DNA from: FEN-1279 sp964501535
Lineage (GTDB): Bacteria > Bacteroidota > Ignavibacteria > Tepidaquicellales > Tepidaquicellaceae
DNA length: 64,000 nt
Assembly: GCA_964501535.1 (NCBI GenBank)
Contig: CAZCSV010000004.1
Coordinates: forward strand, 1-64,000
Reading direction: 5' to 3'
The position numbers and the translations under genes were made by a program. This document shows positions 18,964 to 28,344 of this stretch, in pieces; position 1 is the first letter of the stretch, and each line of letters starts with the position of its first letter. The notes below the pieces were generated by a model. It did not search any database and was not told the origin of the DNA. It saw only the letters and a list, made by a program, of their open reading frames with translations.

Positions 18964-19995
18964 ATGCCAGAGTGGTTAATAAACACTTTAATTTCTTTAA
19001 TAAAGATACTGGTAGTTGAGATTGTTCTCTTAACCGGTGTAGCATATTCCGTATATGCGGAAAGAAGGATATCTGCCTTCATACAAAACCGCATTGGTCC
19101 TAACAGGGTAGGTCCAGCAGGACTTCTCCAGCCAATTGCCGATGTATTCAAGCTACTTTTAAAGGAAGACATTGTGCCAGAGAAGGCAAACAGGTTCATA
19201 CATTCTCTTGCCCCCGCAATTTCTCTGGTTGTAGCTCTTTCCACTTTTGCAGTAATTCCGTTCGGGGACAAGATAGTATTATTCGGCAGGGAAATACAGC
19301 TTCAAATAGCAGATGTAAACATCGGAATATTATATATACTTGCTTTACTATCTTTAGGGGTATACGGTATTACTCTCAGCGGCTGGTCATCAAACAACAA
19401 ATATTCGCTTCTCGGGGGATTAAGGGCTTCCGCTCAAATGATAAGTTACGAACTTGCAATGGGGGTTTCGGTTTTGGCGATAATTCTAATAAACGGTACA
19501 TTAAGGTTAGATACAATTGTAGCAAACCAGTTCGGGTGGAAATGGAACATAATATTACAGCCGCTTGGATTCATCACATTTTTAATATCCTCTTTTGCGG
19601 AAACAAACAGGACGCCTTTTGATTTACCGGAAGCCGAGCAGGAGCTGGTAGGCGGGTATCACACGGAGTATTCGAGTATGAAGTTCGCATTATTTTTCCT
19701 TGCGGAATATGCCAACGTAATTGTATCTGCCGGAGTAATAACCACTCTTTATCTTGGAGGGTGGCAGTTCCCGTATCTTCAGACTTTCGGGCTTCCAGCA
19801 TTCTGGGTAAGCATATTACAGGTAATAACCTTCAGCGTAAAGGTTGTATTAATGGTATTCTTCTTTATATGGATACGCTGGACGATTCCAAGGTTCAAGT
19901 ACAACCAGTTAATGAATCTCGGCTGGAAAGTCATGCTTCCGCTGGCCTTGGCAAATTTAGTTATTACGGCAGCCGTTTTAATATTATTGAAATAA
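18964..19995 (+). CDS. nuoH: NADH-quinone oxidoreductase subunit H, isolated from other nuo genes
   Basis: 343 residues with about eight membrane helices. The family's quinone-site loops are present: AERRISAFIQNRIGPNRVGP near 32-51, then GLLQPIADVFKLLLKED, and AETNRTPFDLPEAEQELVGGY near 216-236. Subunit H joins the peripheral arm to the membrane arm of complex I. Here it follows the isomerase gene by 6 bases, and no nuoA-G or nuoI-N lies within the window, an unusual placement. It could be a relocated single copy or an extra copy. The start is the ATG at 18964. Confidence 0.95.
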   Translation: MPEWLINTLISLIKILVVEIVLLTGVAYSVYAERRISAFIQNRIGPNRVGPAGLLQPIADVFKLLLKEDIVPEKANRFIHSLAPAISLVVALSTFAVIPFGDKIVLFGREIQLQIADVNIGILYILALLSLGVYGITLSGWSSNNKYSLLGGLRASAQMISYELAMGVSVLAIILINGTLRLDTIVANQFGWKWNIILQPLGFITFLISSFAETNRTPFDLPEAEQELVGGYHTEYSSMKFALFFLAEYANVIVSAGVITTLYLGGWQFPYLQTFGLPAFWVSILQVITFSVKVVLMVFFFIWIRWTIPRFKYNQLMNLGWKVMLPLALANLVITAAVLILLK

Positions 19996-20309
19996 CACAA
20001 ATTTATTTACGTATATTTCCTTGCTTTTGTTGGTTAAGGTATATAGTATAAAGTCCGCCGAAAAGTCTCATCACTAAATTTTCGCAGAAAAGCAGAAACA
20101 AAAGCATCATATTTTAACTACAATTATTAGGTGAAACAGGAATTAATATAATTTATATTTTATGACAGATTTATCCCCCCTTTGCGGGGGAAAAAACCGA
20201 AATAAATAAATTTGTTCTTTTATTATAGAGTTTTTGTCATAAAATCATTAAATTTGTAAAATGATTGTTATTATCAACTAATTCAAAAATTTACCAACTA
20301 AAAATCTTT
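19996..20309. other. Intergenic spacer before the thioredoxin gene
   Basis: 314 bases with no supported gene. It contains a C6/G5 hairpin at 20175-20190 that has no T-run, and TAAATTTG at 20249-20256, which fits the TAnnTTTG -7 promoter element for the downstream gene. A TTG-started extension of the thioredoxin ORF back to 20265 is unlikely because the signal peptide begins at the ATG at 20310. Confidence 0.4.
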
Positions 20310-20801
20310 ATGAAAAAAGTAATATTTTTATTTGCATTCACGATACTTATTTCGGGGCTTTTAAAGTCTCAGACCTATTCGGATTTTACGCTTCTTGACC
20401 TTGACGGGAATGAAGTCAACATGGGAAAGCTTTTGGAAAAAGGGCCCGTATTCATGTCATTCTGGGCAACGTGGTGTTCCCCGTGCAAAGAAGAGATGAA
20501 GAAAGTAAACGAGATTTACGAAAAGTATAAGGACAAAGGCTTCGTATACTTAGCAATAAACCTGGACAACCAGAAATCGGTATCCAAAGTTGTATCTTAC
20601 ATAAATGCTATGGGATACAAATTCCCAGTAGTATTCGATTCGGACAAAAAGGTTTTCGAAGCATACAGCGGTAAAGACGAGATTCCGTACAGTCTTTTAA
20701 TAGGAAAAAACAAAGAAATAATTGCCGTTCACACCGGGTTCAAAACCGGCGATGAGGTTAAAATCGAAAACGAAGTAAAAGCCGCACTCGGAATAAAATA
20801 A
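20310..20801 (+). CDS. TlpA/ResA-like periplasmic thioredoxin
   Basis: 163 residues from the ATG at 20310, which puts an export signal (MKKVIFLFAFTILISGLLKS) at the N-terminus. The redox-active pair is Cys56/Cys59 in FWATWCSPCKEEMKK. The AhpC/TSA-TlpA fold follows, with the cis-Pro region DEIPYSLLIG. Family members reduce or exchange disulfides outside the cytoplasm, for example during cytochrome c or envelope protein maturation. It is followed after 36 bases by an outer-membrane barrel gene and then an Omp28-like lipoprotein, suggesting a shared envelope function. Confidence 0.92.
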   Translation: MKKVIFLFAFTILISGLLKSQTYSDFTLLDLDGNEVNMGKLLEKGPVFMSFWATWCSPCKEEMKKVNEIYEKYKDKGFVYLAINLDNQKSVSKVVSYINAMGYKFPVVFDSDKKVFEAYSGKDEIPYSLLIGKNKEIIAVHTGFKTGDEVKIENEVKAALGIK

Positions 20802-20837
20802 TTTAAAATTATAATCTATTCAATAAAACATTTTTAA

Positions 20838-22496
20838 ATGAAAAAGTTATTAATTGTACTATTTTTTGTTTCCATTTCATCGGTTACGTGGGCTCAAAAA
20901 TTAGACGTCAAAGCATCGCTAAACAATTTATTCCGCTACGGAAACGGAAAGGAAAACAACACAATCACGGAATATTCAAAAGAATATTTCGAAAACATCG
21001 GTGATGCAAGATTAAAAGTTAACGATTTTGTTTTCGGTATGAGGTATGAAATCAGCGACCCTATAGAATACGGGAACAATTACAGGGGAATAAGGAAGAG
21101 ATATCTCGAATACAACAATCTAGGTGAAAACATTAATATACGAATCGGTGATTACTGGGATATAATAGGGAGAGGGTTAACGCTGAATGTTTTCGAAGAC
21201 AGGGGTCTTGCGTTTGACACGGGTATAGACGGGCTGCGGGTATCCTACAAGAGAACATTCGGTGACAAGAAGCCTGTAAAGATTAAGGCACAGATTTTAG
21301 GTGGTGACATAAGCTACGTAGATTTTCTCAATCTTCAGAGAACCGAAACATACAAAGTAAGGGACGGCAATTTTGAAATTACGCCGTTAAAGAATTTAAC
21401 CTTCGGAATAAATTATGTTTACGCAAAAGGAACAATAATGGGAAACGATTTGAAGACTTTAACGAACACGACATCGGAGTTACCGGAAGGATACATGAGT
21501 TTAAAATACAAAGATTTAAATTTCTTTTACTCTTACGCGCACAAGCGAGTATCGGTAGAGGCAAATCCGTTATACCCCCAGAACATATCGGCATTCGGGA
21601 ACGGTATGTATTCTTCTCTGTCTTTTTCTAAGCAAGGATTTGGCATAACGCTGGATTATAAGAATTACAGGTTCGATTTAGTAACGCCTGACCAGAGGGA
21701 CAGGACAAGGCCGACGAAAATGATGCCGTTTCAAAATCCTCCGACAGCATTGAAAGAGCACACGTCGACTTTAATTTCAAGGAATCCTCATGTAGTTGAT
21801 TTCAACGATGAGGTCGGGAGTCAGTTAGATATCTTGTTTGCCCCGTCGGAAAAGCTGATAATGAATTTAAATCTCGGTATATCGTCGAGGCATTACGAGT
21901 TTTACAATACAGACATAACAGGTTATCAGTACAAATGGGAAAGGATAGAAAGGTTCAACAATTTCATACCGTCTTTACGCGAGCAGTTGTCTCCGTTTTG
22001 GGAAGCATATTTCGAAACAGAATATTATGCAAGCGAGAAGTTTTACGTAAAGGTGGCGGCCTCAAGGCAGAACGAAACAATATACAATGACGAGAATCCG
22101 CTGGCAACGGAGAGGGTATTTAACACAACAGTACCGGTAGAACTCAAGTATTCTTTCACAAAGGATTACACTTTAAAGCTCATATTCGAAAACCAGTGGT
22201 CACACAACACAACGCATCCGACAACCCCTGACTATACAAGTCAGTTCATAGCTCTCAGTTTATCAAAATCCCCGGAGCTAACGCTGACGGCGAACACAGA
22301 GTTTACTTCGGATGAGGACGACCCGACGGGAAAACAATTCTGGATGCAGGGTGAAGTATCATACAAGGTTACGCCGACAAATATTTTAACTGTGTCATAC
22401 GGTTCCGAGAAAGGCGGTTTAAAGTGCACGAACGGCATATGCAGATACGTATACCCGTTCAACGGACTGAGGTTAACTCTTTCGTCTAAATTTTAA
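20838..22496 (+). CDS. Outer-membrane beta-barrel protein (DUF6029-like)
   Basis: 552 residues with a signal peptide (MKKLLIVLFFVSISSVTWAQ). Beyond it are many alternating amphipathic strands, and the protein ends with a strand closing in phenylalanine (NGLRLTLSSKF), as outer-membrane barrels do. Features such as the early IRIGDYWDIIGRGLTLN and the late GGLKCTNGICRYVYPFNG resemble the DUF6029 family of Bacteroidota, an assignment made from memory. A conserved-looking Cys pair (KCTNGIC) lies near the C-terminus. It sits between a thioredoxin gene and an Omp28-like lipoprotein gene, so it may be a client or partner of thiol chemistry. Function unknown. Confidence 0.82.
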   Translation: MKKLLIVLFFVSISSVTWAQKLDVKASLNNLFRYGNGKENNTITEYSKEYFENIGDARLKVNDFVFGMRYEISDPIEYGNNYRGIRKRYLEYNNLGENINIRIGDYWDIIGRGLTLNVFEDRGLAFDTGIDGLRVSYKRTFGDKKPVKIKAQILGGDISYVDFLNLQRTETYKVRDGNFEITPLKNLTFGINYVYAKGTIMGNDLKTLTNTTSELPEGYMSLKYKDLNFFYSYAHKRVSVEANPLYPQNISAFGNGMYSSLSFSKQGFGITLDYKNYRFDLVTPDQRDRTRPTKMMPFQNPPTALKEHTSTLISRNPHVVDFNDEVGSQLDILFAPSEKLIMNLNLGISSRHYEFYNTDITGYQYKWERIERFNNFIPSLREQLSPFWEAYFETEYYASEKFYVKVAASRQNETIYNDENPLATERVFNTTVPVELKYSFTKDYTLKLIFENQWSHNTTHPTTPDYTSQFIALSLSKSPELTLTANTEFTSDEDDPTGKQFWMQGEVSYKVTPTNILTVSYGSEKGGLKCTNGICRYVYPFNGLRLTLSSKF

Positions 22497-22511
22497 AAAA
22501 GGAAAATAAAA

Positions 22512-23288
22512 ATGAAATTTATAAAAATATTTTTACTTCTAGCGGTTACAGTCATTTTTTACTCCTGCGAGTATAACAACAACCCTGCGGTAAGCAACTC
22601 CGTTATAGTAAACAGGAAGGTACTTGTTGAGCTATCCACGAATGTAAACTGTGTAAACTGTCCTCCGACAGACCATTATTTAAGTTTGATAGACACGGGA
22701 ATTGCGGGTATTACGAGCTGTGACACCAACGTAATTACTTTAAGAATACACTCCTCGATTTTTGCAAACGACCCTTTTTACAATTTCAACGTACCTGTTA
22801 ATTCAGCGAGGCAGACATATTATTCCGTATGGTTAAATCCGTGGGGGTTATTAAACGGTTCCAAAATGCCGTCGTTTAATTACCAGACGTGGACCAACAG
22901 CATAAATCTTGCTTTAGCCCAAAACGAGACACAAGAACTTACTTACTCAAATACTTTCGACACGATAACCAAGAGCGGGGCATTAAACATTTCAATCTCA
23001 CAGATATCGGGAAGCCCTGCGGGTGACTTAAAGCTTCACGTAGCGATTATAGAGAGCAAGCTATATTATTCCGGCGGGACAAACGGGGAGGTTTGGTTTA
23101 ACAACGTTCTTAGGGATTTAGTAACCGGGCCTACGGGTCAGGATATATCGCTTCCGTTCAATTCGCAGATAAACTACACATTAATGAACGGCATCAATCC
23201 TTTAAACGCGGACATAATAATTTTCACGCAAAGTTTATCCTCGAAAGAGGCATTTGTTGTAAGGAAACTGAAATTGACGGCGAATTAG
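22512..23288 (+). CDS. Omp28-like lipoprotein
   Basis: 258 residues with a lipoprotein signal and lipobox ending at Cys19 (FYSCEYNNN). An Omp28-type thioredoxin-like domain follows, with Cys47/Cys50 in NVNCVNCPPTDHYL. The body (IHSSIFANDPFYNFN, YSNTFDTITKSGALNISISQ) resembles the secreted Omp28 gene at 5945 but has no T9SS tail. It is probably anchored to the outer membrane. It starts 15 bases after the barrel gene, in the same transcript. The CxxC suggests redox or metal binding; the partner is not known. Confidence 0.85.
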   Translation: MKFIKIFLLLAVTVIFYSCEYNNNPAVSNSVIVNRKVLVELSTNVNCVNCPPTDHYLSLIDTGIAGITSCDTNVITLRIHSSIFANDPFYNFNVPVNSARQTYYSVWLNPWGLLNGSKMPSFNYQTWTNSINLALAQNETQELTYSNTFDTITKSGALNISISQISGSPAGDLKLHVAIIESKLYYSGGTNGEVWFNNVLRDLVTGPTGQDISLPFNSQINYTLMNGINPLNADIIIFTQSLSSKEAFVVRKLKLTAN

Positions 23289-23402
23289 GTTTTTTCTTTT
23301 CTTTACCCGTTCATTTAACAGTGCGACTCGGTAATTGAAATACCATTGAAAAAGAGCTGTAAAAGCATTAATTTGTTTTTACAGTTTTTCATTTAAAGCC
23401 CT

Positions 23403-25499
23403 ATGTCGCATTTGAGAAAATATTTATTTTTGTATTTTTTCTTTATTTTGCTTTTTCAAAAATCTTCCAATGCAAAATCCGATACGTTAAAAACAAGCTC
23501 CGACACGTCCATAACAAAGCCGGGCAACACAAGTGAGTTTTTGCTTGAAAGCACGCTCGACGATTCAGAGGATTCAAAATTATTAGATTATCTTGAAGAT
23601 TTGGAAAGCCGACCTTTTGATTTGAACACCGTGACACGGGAGGAGCTCGAAGAAATACCTTATATAAGTTCAAACCTGGCAAGAGAAATAATCGAATACC
23701 GAGACGAAAACTTTCCGCTGAAATCGAAACGTGAGCTTCTCAACGTGGGCGGCGTAACGGAGCAGTTATACGAGACAATAAAAATATATTTGGTCATAAA
23801 AAAATCCGACATAAACGCGAGCGAGAATGAAGTAGAAAAATTTTTCAGAGAAGAAAAAGTGAGCAAGCCAAGGTTAATAAAAGATTTTGAGTTCCGGTAC
23901 AGGTCGCGGTTCCAGCAGGATTTACAGACGAAAGAGGGATATCTGAGCGGAGATTATCCGGGTTCCAAAGCAAAAATTTACAATCAGTTGAATTTCACGT
24001 TTGCTAAAGGCAAATATTTATTAAAAGGAAATCTCACGTTAGAAAAAGATGCGGGGGAAAGCAGCATAGCAGATTTTTCATCGGGTTACATCGAGTTAAA
24101 AAATTATAACTTTTTAAGGAATGCGGTGGCGGGAGATTACTCGTTAACTTTCGGGCAGGGTCTTGGAATATGGAGCGGTCTCGGTTTTTCGAAAGGAGGC
24201 ATTTCGGTCGACCCAGTAAAAAAAAGAAGCGGCAACATAAGCGGATATTCATCGGTCAACGAGTCACAATTTTTCAGGGGTGCCGCTGTCGATTTAGTTT
24301 ACAAGCAATTGGATTTTTTTCTTTTCTACTCAAATAATTATTTCGACGCAACGATAGACACTGTTCTCGATGAGATTTCGAGTTTTTACTTCGACGGATA
24401 CCACAGGACAATTTCAGAGCGGGGCAGGAAAAAATCTGCAAGGGAGCAGTTACTAGGCGGGCGCATTTATTACGGCAAAGAAAATATCAGGTTAGGGGTA
24501 ACATACTGGACGTCGAAGTTCTCAAAGCAAATCGGAGCAGACAGTTCCAGGCAGCTTTACAATTTCAGCGGAGACCGAGCGGGCATGTTAAGTGCGGATT
24601 ACGATTTTATATACAGGAATATGAATTTATACGGAGAGTTTGCACGCTCGCAATCAGGGTCCATAGCGGGAATCGGGGCTCTGAGGTTTTCAATCGGAAA
24701 GACGGCGAGCTTAGTATTTCTATACAGAAATTATCCGGAAGATTTTTCTCCTGTTCACTCGTTCGGTTTCGGCGAGAAAAACGGGAATACACAGAACGAG
24801 TCGGGGTTTTACTCCGGTGTTATGTTTACTCCTTTGAGAGGTTTAGAAATCAATGCATATTTCGACCAGTTTAAATTTCCTTACCGTTCATATTCCGACC
24901 CGACTGCAGTTTCGGGAAACGACTTTCTGACCAGCATAAACTGGTCAGCGAACAAAAATCTATCAATAAATCTCAGGGTCAAAAACGAAAAAAAGGAAGA
25001 TTCGAGGACAGTAAAAGATGAATACGGAAGAGACGTAAAAAAGACAGACAACAGAAACCAAACGAATTTGAGAATTACGTTAGAATACGGAGTATCAAAA
25101 AATTTCAGGATAAAGAGCAGGTATGAATATATATTGGTGAAATATTCTCTCTTCGGAGGAAATAACAAGGGTAGTTTATTTTATACCGACCTGCGGTTTT
25201 TTCCGTTAACGGGTTTAGCGGTTTCGACGAGGTTTGTTTTTTTCGACACCGAGAGTGACGACAGCAGGATTTACGAGTACGAGGATGACATACGCGGTGT
25301 TATGTCAAACACAGGGTTATACGGAAAAGGCAGGCGTTGGTATGTGCTAATAAAATATAAGATTCACGGTTTCGCAGAGCTTTACGGAAAATATTCCGAA
25401 ACATACATAGACGGAGCGAAATCAATAGGCACAGGTAATGATTTAATAAAGGGAGATATTAACAACAAAATAAATCTTGGAGTAGAGATAAATTTTTAG
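23403..25499 (+). CDS. Helix-hairpin-helix (ComEA-like) plus outer-membrane barrel protein
   Basis: 698 residues. A signal peptide (to about 25) and a polar linker precede a helix-hairpin-helix segment at about 71-130 (PFDLNTVTREELEEIPYISS, then NLAREIIEYRDENFPLKSKR), the ComEA-type motif that often binds DNA. The remaining ~560 residues are strand-rich, with aromatic alternation, and end in a C-terminal Phe (KINLGVEINF), indicating an outer-membrane barrel. HHH-barrel fusions are known in Bacteroidota, but their role is unclear; DNA uptake or secretion-related scaffolding are possibilities. It is probably transcribed with or after the upstream envelope genes (115-base gap). Confidence 0.82.
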   Translation: MSHLRKYLFLYFFFILLFQKSSNAKSDTLKTSSDTSITKPGNTSEFLLESTLDDSEDSKLLDYLEDLESRPFDLNTVTREELEEIPYISSNLAREIIEYRDENFPLKSKRELLNVGGVTEQLYETIKIYLVIKKSDINASENEVEKFFREEKVSKPRLIKDFEFRYRSRFQQDLQTKEGYLSGDYPGSKAKIYNQLNFTFAKGKYLLKGNLTLEKDAGESSIADFSSGYIELKNYNFLRNAVAGDYSLTFGQGLGIWSGLGFSKGGISVDPVKKRSGNISGYSSVNESQFFRGAAVDLVYKQLDFFLFYSNNYFDATIDTVLDEISSFYFDGYHRTISERGRKKSAREQLLGGRIYYGKENIRLGVTYWTSKFSKQIGADSSRQLYNFSGDRAGMLSADYDFIYRNMNLYGEFARSQSGSIAGIGALRFSIGKTASLVFLYRNYPEDFSPVHSFGFGEKNGNTQNESGFYSGVMFTPLRGLEINAYFDQFKFPYRSYSDPTAVSGNDFLTSINWSANKNLSINLRVKNEKKEDSRTVKDEYGRDVKKTDNRNQTNLRITLEYGVSKNFRIKSRYEYILVKYSLFGGNNKGSLFYTDLRFFPLTGLAVSTRFVFFDTESDDSRIYEYEDDIRGVMSNTGLYGKGRRWYVLIKYKIHGFAELYGKYSETYIDGAKSIGTGNDLIKGDINNKINLGVEINF

Positions 25500-25697
25500 G
25501 GGTTTTACCGCAGTAATCACTCTGCGTAAATTTCCTCAATTCAGAAGAAAAGAACTGCTAAAGCCGGAAAAATTTCGAAAATTTGAAACAAAATTCTTAA
25601 GAAAACAGTAAATAATATAAAAGAAACTTTTTATTGTTATATTTTATTATAACGAGTATATTTATTTTACATAAACTTAATTAATCAAATCAATTAT

Positions 25698-27482
25698 ATG
25701 AAAAAAATATCATTACTTGTAATCACAGCTATTTTGATTCTGGGTGCTTCATCTTCAATGGCACAAAGCGATATCTGGTACACGACAATTTTGAAGGAAA
25801 AGTTTTTAGGTAAAGACGGTAATCCTCTCACGGGAAAGGGGGTAATAGTAGGCGATATAGATTCGGGGATAGACATATTCAGCCCGTTTTTCTTTTTTGC
25901 GGATGGCGGGGAGTACAACTGGATAGACGTTGACAAGGACGGTGAATACACGCCAGGGACGGATGCGGTTGATTTCAACAAAAACGGAAAGGCAGACAAT
26001 GATGAATCCTTGCGATTTATCGGGATGAAGAACGGCACGTACGGCATATTGAAATTCAATTCCAAGGAATTCAAAGCGGATTTAGATTTTCTTTATCAAG
26101 ACAAGAACAAAAACAAGAGAAGGGACTTCGGCGAGAAAGACGGTTTTACAGAGAGTGACGCGACATACGGGGAGCAGTTTTTCATCTGCATAGACAAAAA
26201 CAAAGACAATAAATTAAGCGAGGGCGAAAAGCTTGTAGCTTTAAAGACCTCGAAGGTACGTGCGGTAAGGGAAAAGGACGGAACCATAAGGAGACGCGGG
26301 ACAGATTTAATAAAGACGGAGCCAGACACGGTGAAGCACGGAACAAGCGTGGCGGGAATAGTTCTCGGCGGGCATCACGGTATACAGAGGTTGCACGGGT
26401 TTGCGCCGGATGCGGAGATTGTAATGGCAAACATTTATTACGATTACACGCCAAGGTTTGTAAGGGCTTTTCCCGAGATGATAAAATTTTTAAGGGACGA
26501 AAAAATAAACATACTTCTATTCGAAGATGGCGAGTGGATGTATGAGTTCAACGACGGCTCTACGGAAGAGGAAGAGCTATCAAACCAGATGGCACGAGAC
26601 GGCATAACGGTAATAGGCGGGGGAGGAAATCTCGCATCGGGGAATATGCACATAAAGGACATGATAAAGGCGGGGAAGAATTACGTTTATACTTTTGATT
26701 CCCCAAAGGAAGCCGAAGGTAAAAAGAATGACGGGGTGTTTGCAACCATATTATGGACGGACAAAGACGTAAAGATTTCTTTTATAATAGAAACTCCAGA
26801 CGGGAAGAAGACCCCTGAGCTAAAAGACGGCTCAGGCTTTATAAAGACGGGAGATTATAACATATTTTATTCCAGAGATGCATCAAGCAAAGGAACAGTA
26901 ATGTTCAGGTTCGGATTTTCACAAAAGGATTCCGGGGCGGTGAACGGCGAATGGAAGATAAACGCAAAGTCACCGAGTGATATTGCAATAGACGGTTTTC
27001 TTGTAGACGTAACGCAATCCTGGGCGGGGAGCACTCACTGGACGGTGAAAGACAAAATTACAGACGAGGGAACGGTAACATTTCCAAGCACGGCAGACAG
27101 TCTGATAGCGGTCGGTGCATATACGGTTAATTTTCCGTTCGGATTAGATGACAAGCTAGGGGGTCTTTGTTATTACAGCGGAAGAGGTTACAACATAAAC
27201 GGAAAGATAGGGATAGACATATGTGCACCCGGTCATTCGACTTTCACGGTAAGTACAGAGAATTCATACACGGTTTTCAGCGGAACGAGTTCCGCCGCAC
27301 CGCATGTAGTAGGCACGGTAGCCCTGATGTTACAATACGACCCGACTTTTACGCACTCACAGATAAGAAACATATTAAAGGCAACTGCCACATCGGACGA
27401 ATTCACGGGAAAGTTACCAAACACCAACTGGGGATGGGGCAAGCTCAATCCGGAAGCGGCGATAAAGTACATAATGAGGTAG
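25698..27482 (+). CDS. Secreted S8 (subtilisin-like) serine peptidase with calcium-loop-like inserts
   Basis: 594 residues with a signal peptide (MKKISLLVITAILILGASSSMA). The catalytic triad is visible: Asp55 (VGDIDSGID), His214 (KHGTSVAGI) and Ser in FSGTSSAAPHVVG near 530. Between Asp55 and His214 there are four Asp/Asn-rich loops of EF-hand/dockerin style (about 77-88, 92-103, 135-146 and 166-177; for example DVDKDGEYTPG, DFNKNGKADNDE), which would bind calcium if functional. There is no T9SS tail, so it may stay periplasmic or use another route. Calcium-stabilised secreted proteolysis is inferred. Confidence 0.92.
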   Translation: MKKISLLVITAILILGASSSMAQSDIWYTTILKEKFLGKDGNPLTGKGVIVGDIDSGIDIFSPFFFFADGGEYNWIDVDKDGEYTPGTDAVDFNKNGKADNDESLRFIGMKNGTYGILKFNSKEFKADLDFLYQDKNKNKRRDFGEKDGFTESDATYGEQFFICIDKNKDNKLSEGEKLVALKTSKVRAVREKDGTIRRRGTDLIKTEPDTVKHGTSVAGIVLGGHHGIQRLHGFAPDAEIVMANIYYDYTPRFVRAFPEMIKFLRDEKINILLFEDGEWMYEFNDGSTEEEELSNQMARDGITVIGGGGNLASGNMHIKDMIKAGKNYVYTFDSPKEAEGKKNDGVFATILWTDKDVKISFIIETPDGKKTPELKDGSGFIKTGDYNIFYSRDASSKGTVMFRFGFSQKDSGAVNGEWKINAKSPSDIAIDGFLVDVTQSWAGSTHWTVKDKITDEGTVTFPSTADSLIAVGAYTVNFPFGLDDKLGGLCYYSGRGYNINGKIGIDICAPGHSTFTVSTENSYTVFSGTSSAAPHVVGTVALMLQYDPTFTHSQIRNILKATATSDEFTGKLPNTNWGWGKLNPEAAIKYIMR

Positions 27483-27507
27483 GGGTCAAAAAACGAAAAT
27501 ATATGAG

Positions 27508-27536
27508 CGGGAAGAGAATAACTCTTCCCGTTTTCT
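27508..27536 (+). terminator. Terminator after the subtilase gene
   Basis: A perfect 9-bp stem (CGGGAAGAG / CTCTTCCCG) with the 5-base loop AATAA, followed by TTTTCTTTT. Confidence 0.9.
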
Positions 27537-27615
27537 TTTATAAAAAGGGTATAAAATTTAACTGTGTAATTTTTTTTCACACAGGTTATTTTTAAAGAAG
27601 TAACGGAAAATTACG

Positions 27616-28302
27616 ATGGATACAAAAAAACAGATAGTGTCAGTAAACATAGTCGAGAAGAAAAAGATATATTATGTACTTGATAAAAACGGAAAACCCA
27701 TAAAATATAAACAATGGTTGGGTAACGTGTTTTCGTTTTTATACGACAGAATCATGGAAAAATCCGTTTTCCCGAAAAAGTTAAGCGGTTCTATTCAGAA
27801 GCACTTCGAAATTTTAAAAAAAGAGTTACAAAATACGCATAACAAAAATATACTGGAAATAGCAACGGGAAGCGGTAATGCCGTAAAATTTATTAACAAC
27901 GATAATTCGTATACGGGTACCGATATTAGTCAGGGTTTACTTCGTCTTGCCGAAAAGAATTTTACTTCATACGGATTTAGAAATGCAGAATTTTACATAG
28001 CGAGTGCAGAAAACCTGCCGTTTACAGATGGGTCTTTCGATGTTAGTATTTGCAATTTAGCGTTGAATTTTTTCGATGACATTGAATATTTTATTTTAGA
28101 GCTAAGAAGAGTATTAAAAACAGGTGGAGTATTTATTTGCAGCGTGCCCGTACCAGAGAGGAAAAACCCGAAATCAAAAATAAACGGAAAATTGTATTCA
28201 GAAAAGGAGTTGTTCGAATTTTTCAATAAACACAATTTCGCATTTGAGGCATTACCGCATGAAAACGGAGCGTTACTATATTTCAGGGCTAAACTCAATT
28301 AA
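27616..28302 (+). CDS. Class I SAM-dependent methyltransferase
   Basis: 228 residues. A Methyltransferase_11-type Rossmann core begins near residue 78. Motif I is ILEIATGSGNAVKFI, the acidic strand end is YTGTDISQGLLRLAEKN, and motif IV is ENLPFTDGSFDVSICNLALNFF, then LRRVLKTGGVFICSVP. An N-terminal extension (1-70, including YDRIMEKSVFPKK) resembles UbiE-like small-molecule methyltransferases. The substrate is not known. It is followed after 42 bases by der, probably on the same transcript. Confidence 0.87.
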   Translation: MDTKKQIVSVNIVEKKKIYYVLDKNGKPIKYKQWLGNVFSFLYDRIMEKSVFPKKLSGSIQKHFEILKKELQNTHNKNILEIATGSGNAVKFINNDNSYTGTDISQGLLRLAEKNFTSYGFRNAEFYIASAENLPFTDGSFDVSICNLALNFFDDIEYFILELRRVLKTGGVFICSVPVPERKNPKSKINGKLYSEKELFEFFNKHNFAFEALPHENGALLYFRAKLN

Positions 28303-28344
28303 AAAAAAGAATATGTTAATATACATAAAAACAGAAAAACGAAA

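Noticed and set aside
20175..20190. C6/G5 hairpin as a terminator
   Set aside because: No T-run on either strand and it lies far from the nuoH stop.
20265..20309. TTG-started extension of the thioredoxin gene
   Set aside because: It would put polar residues before a clear signal peptide that begins at the ATG at 20310.
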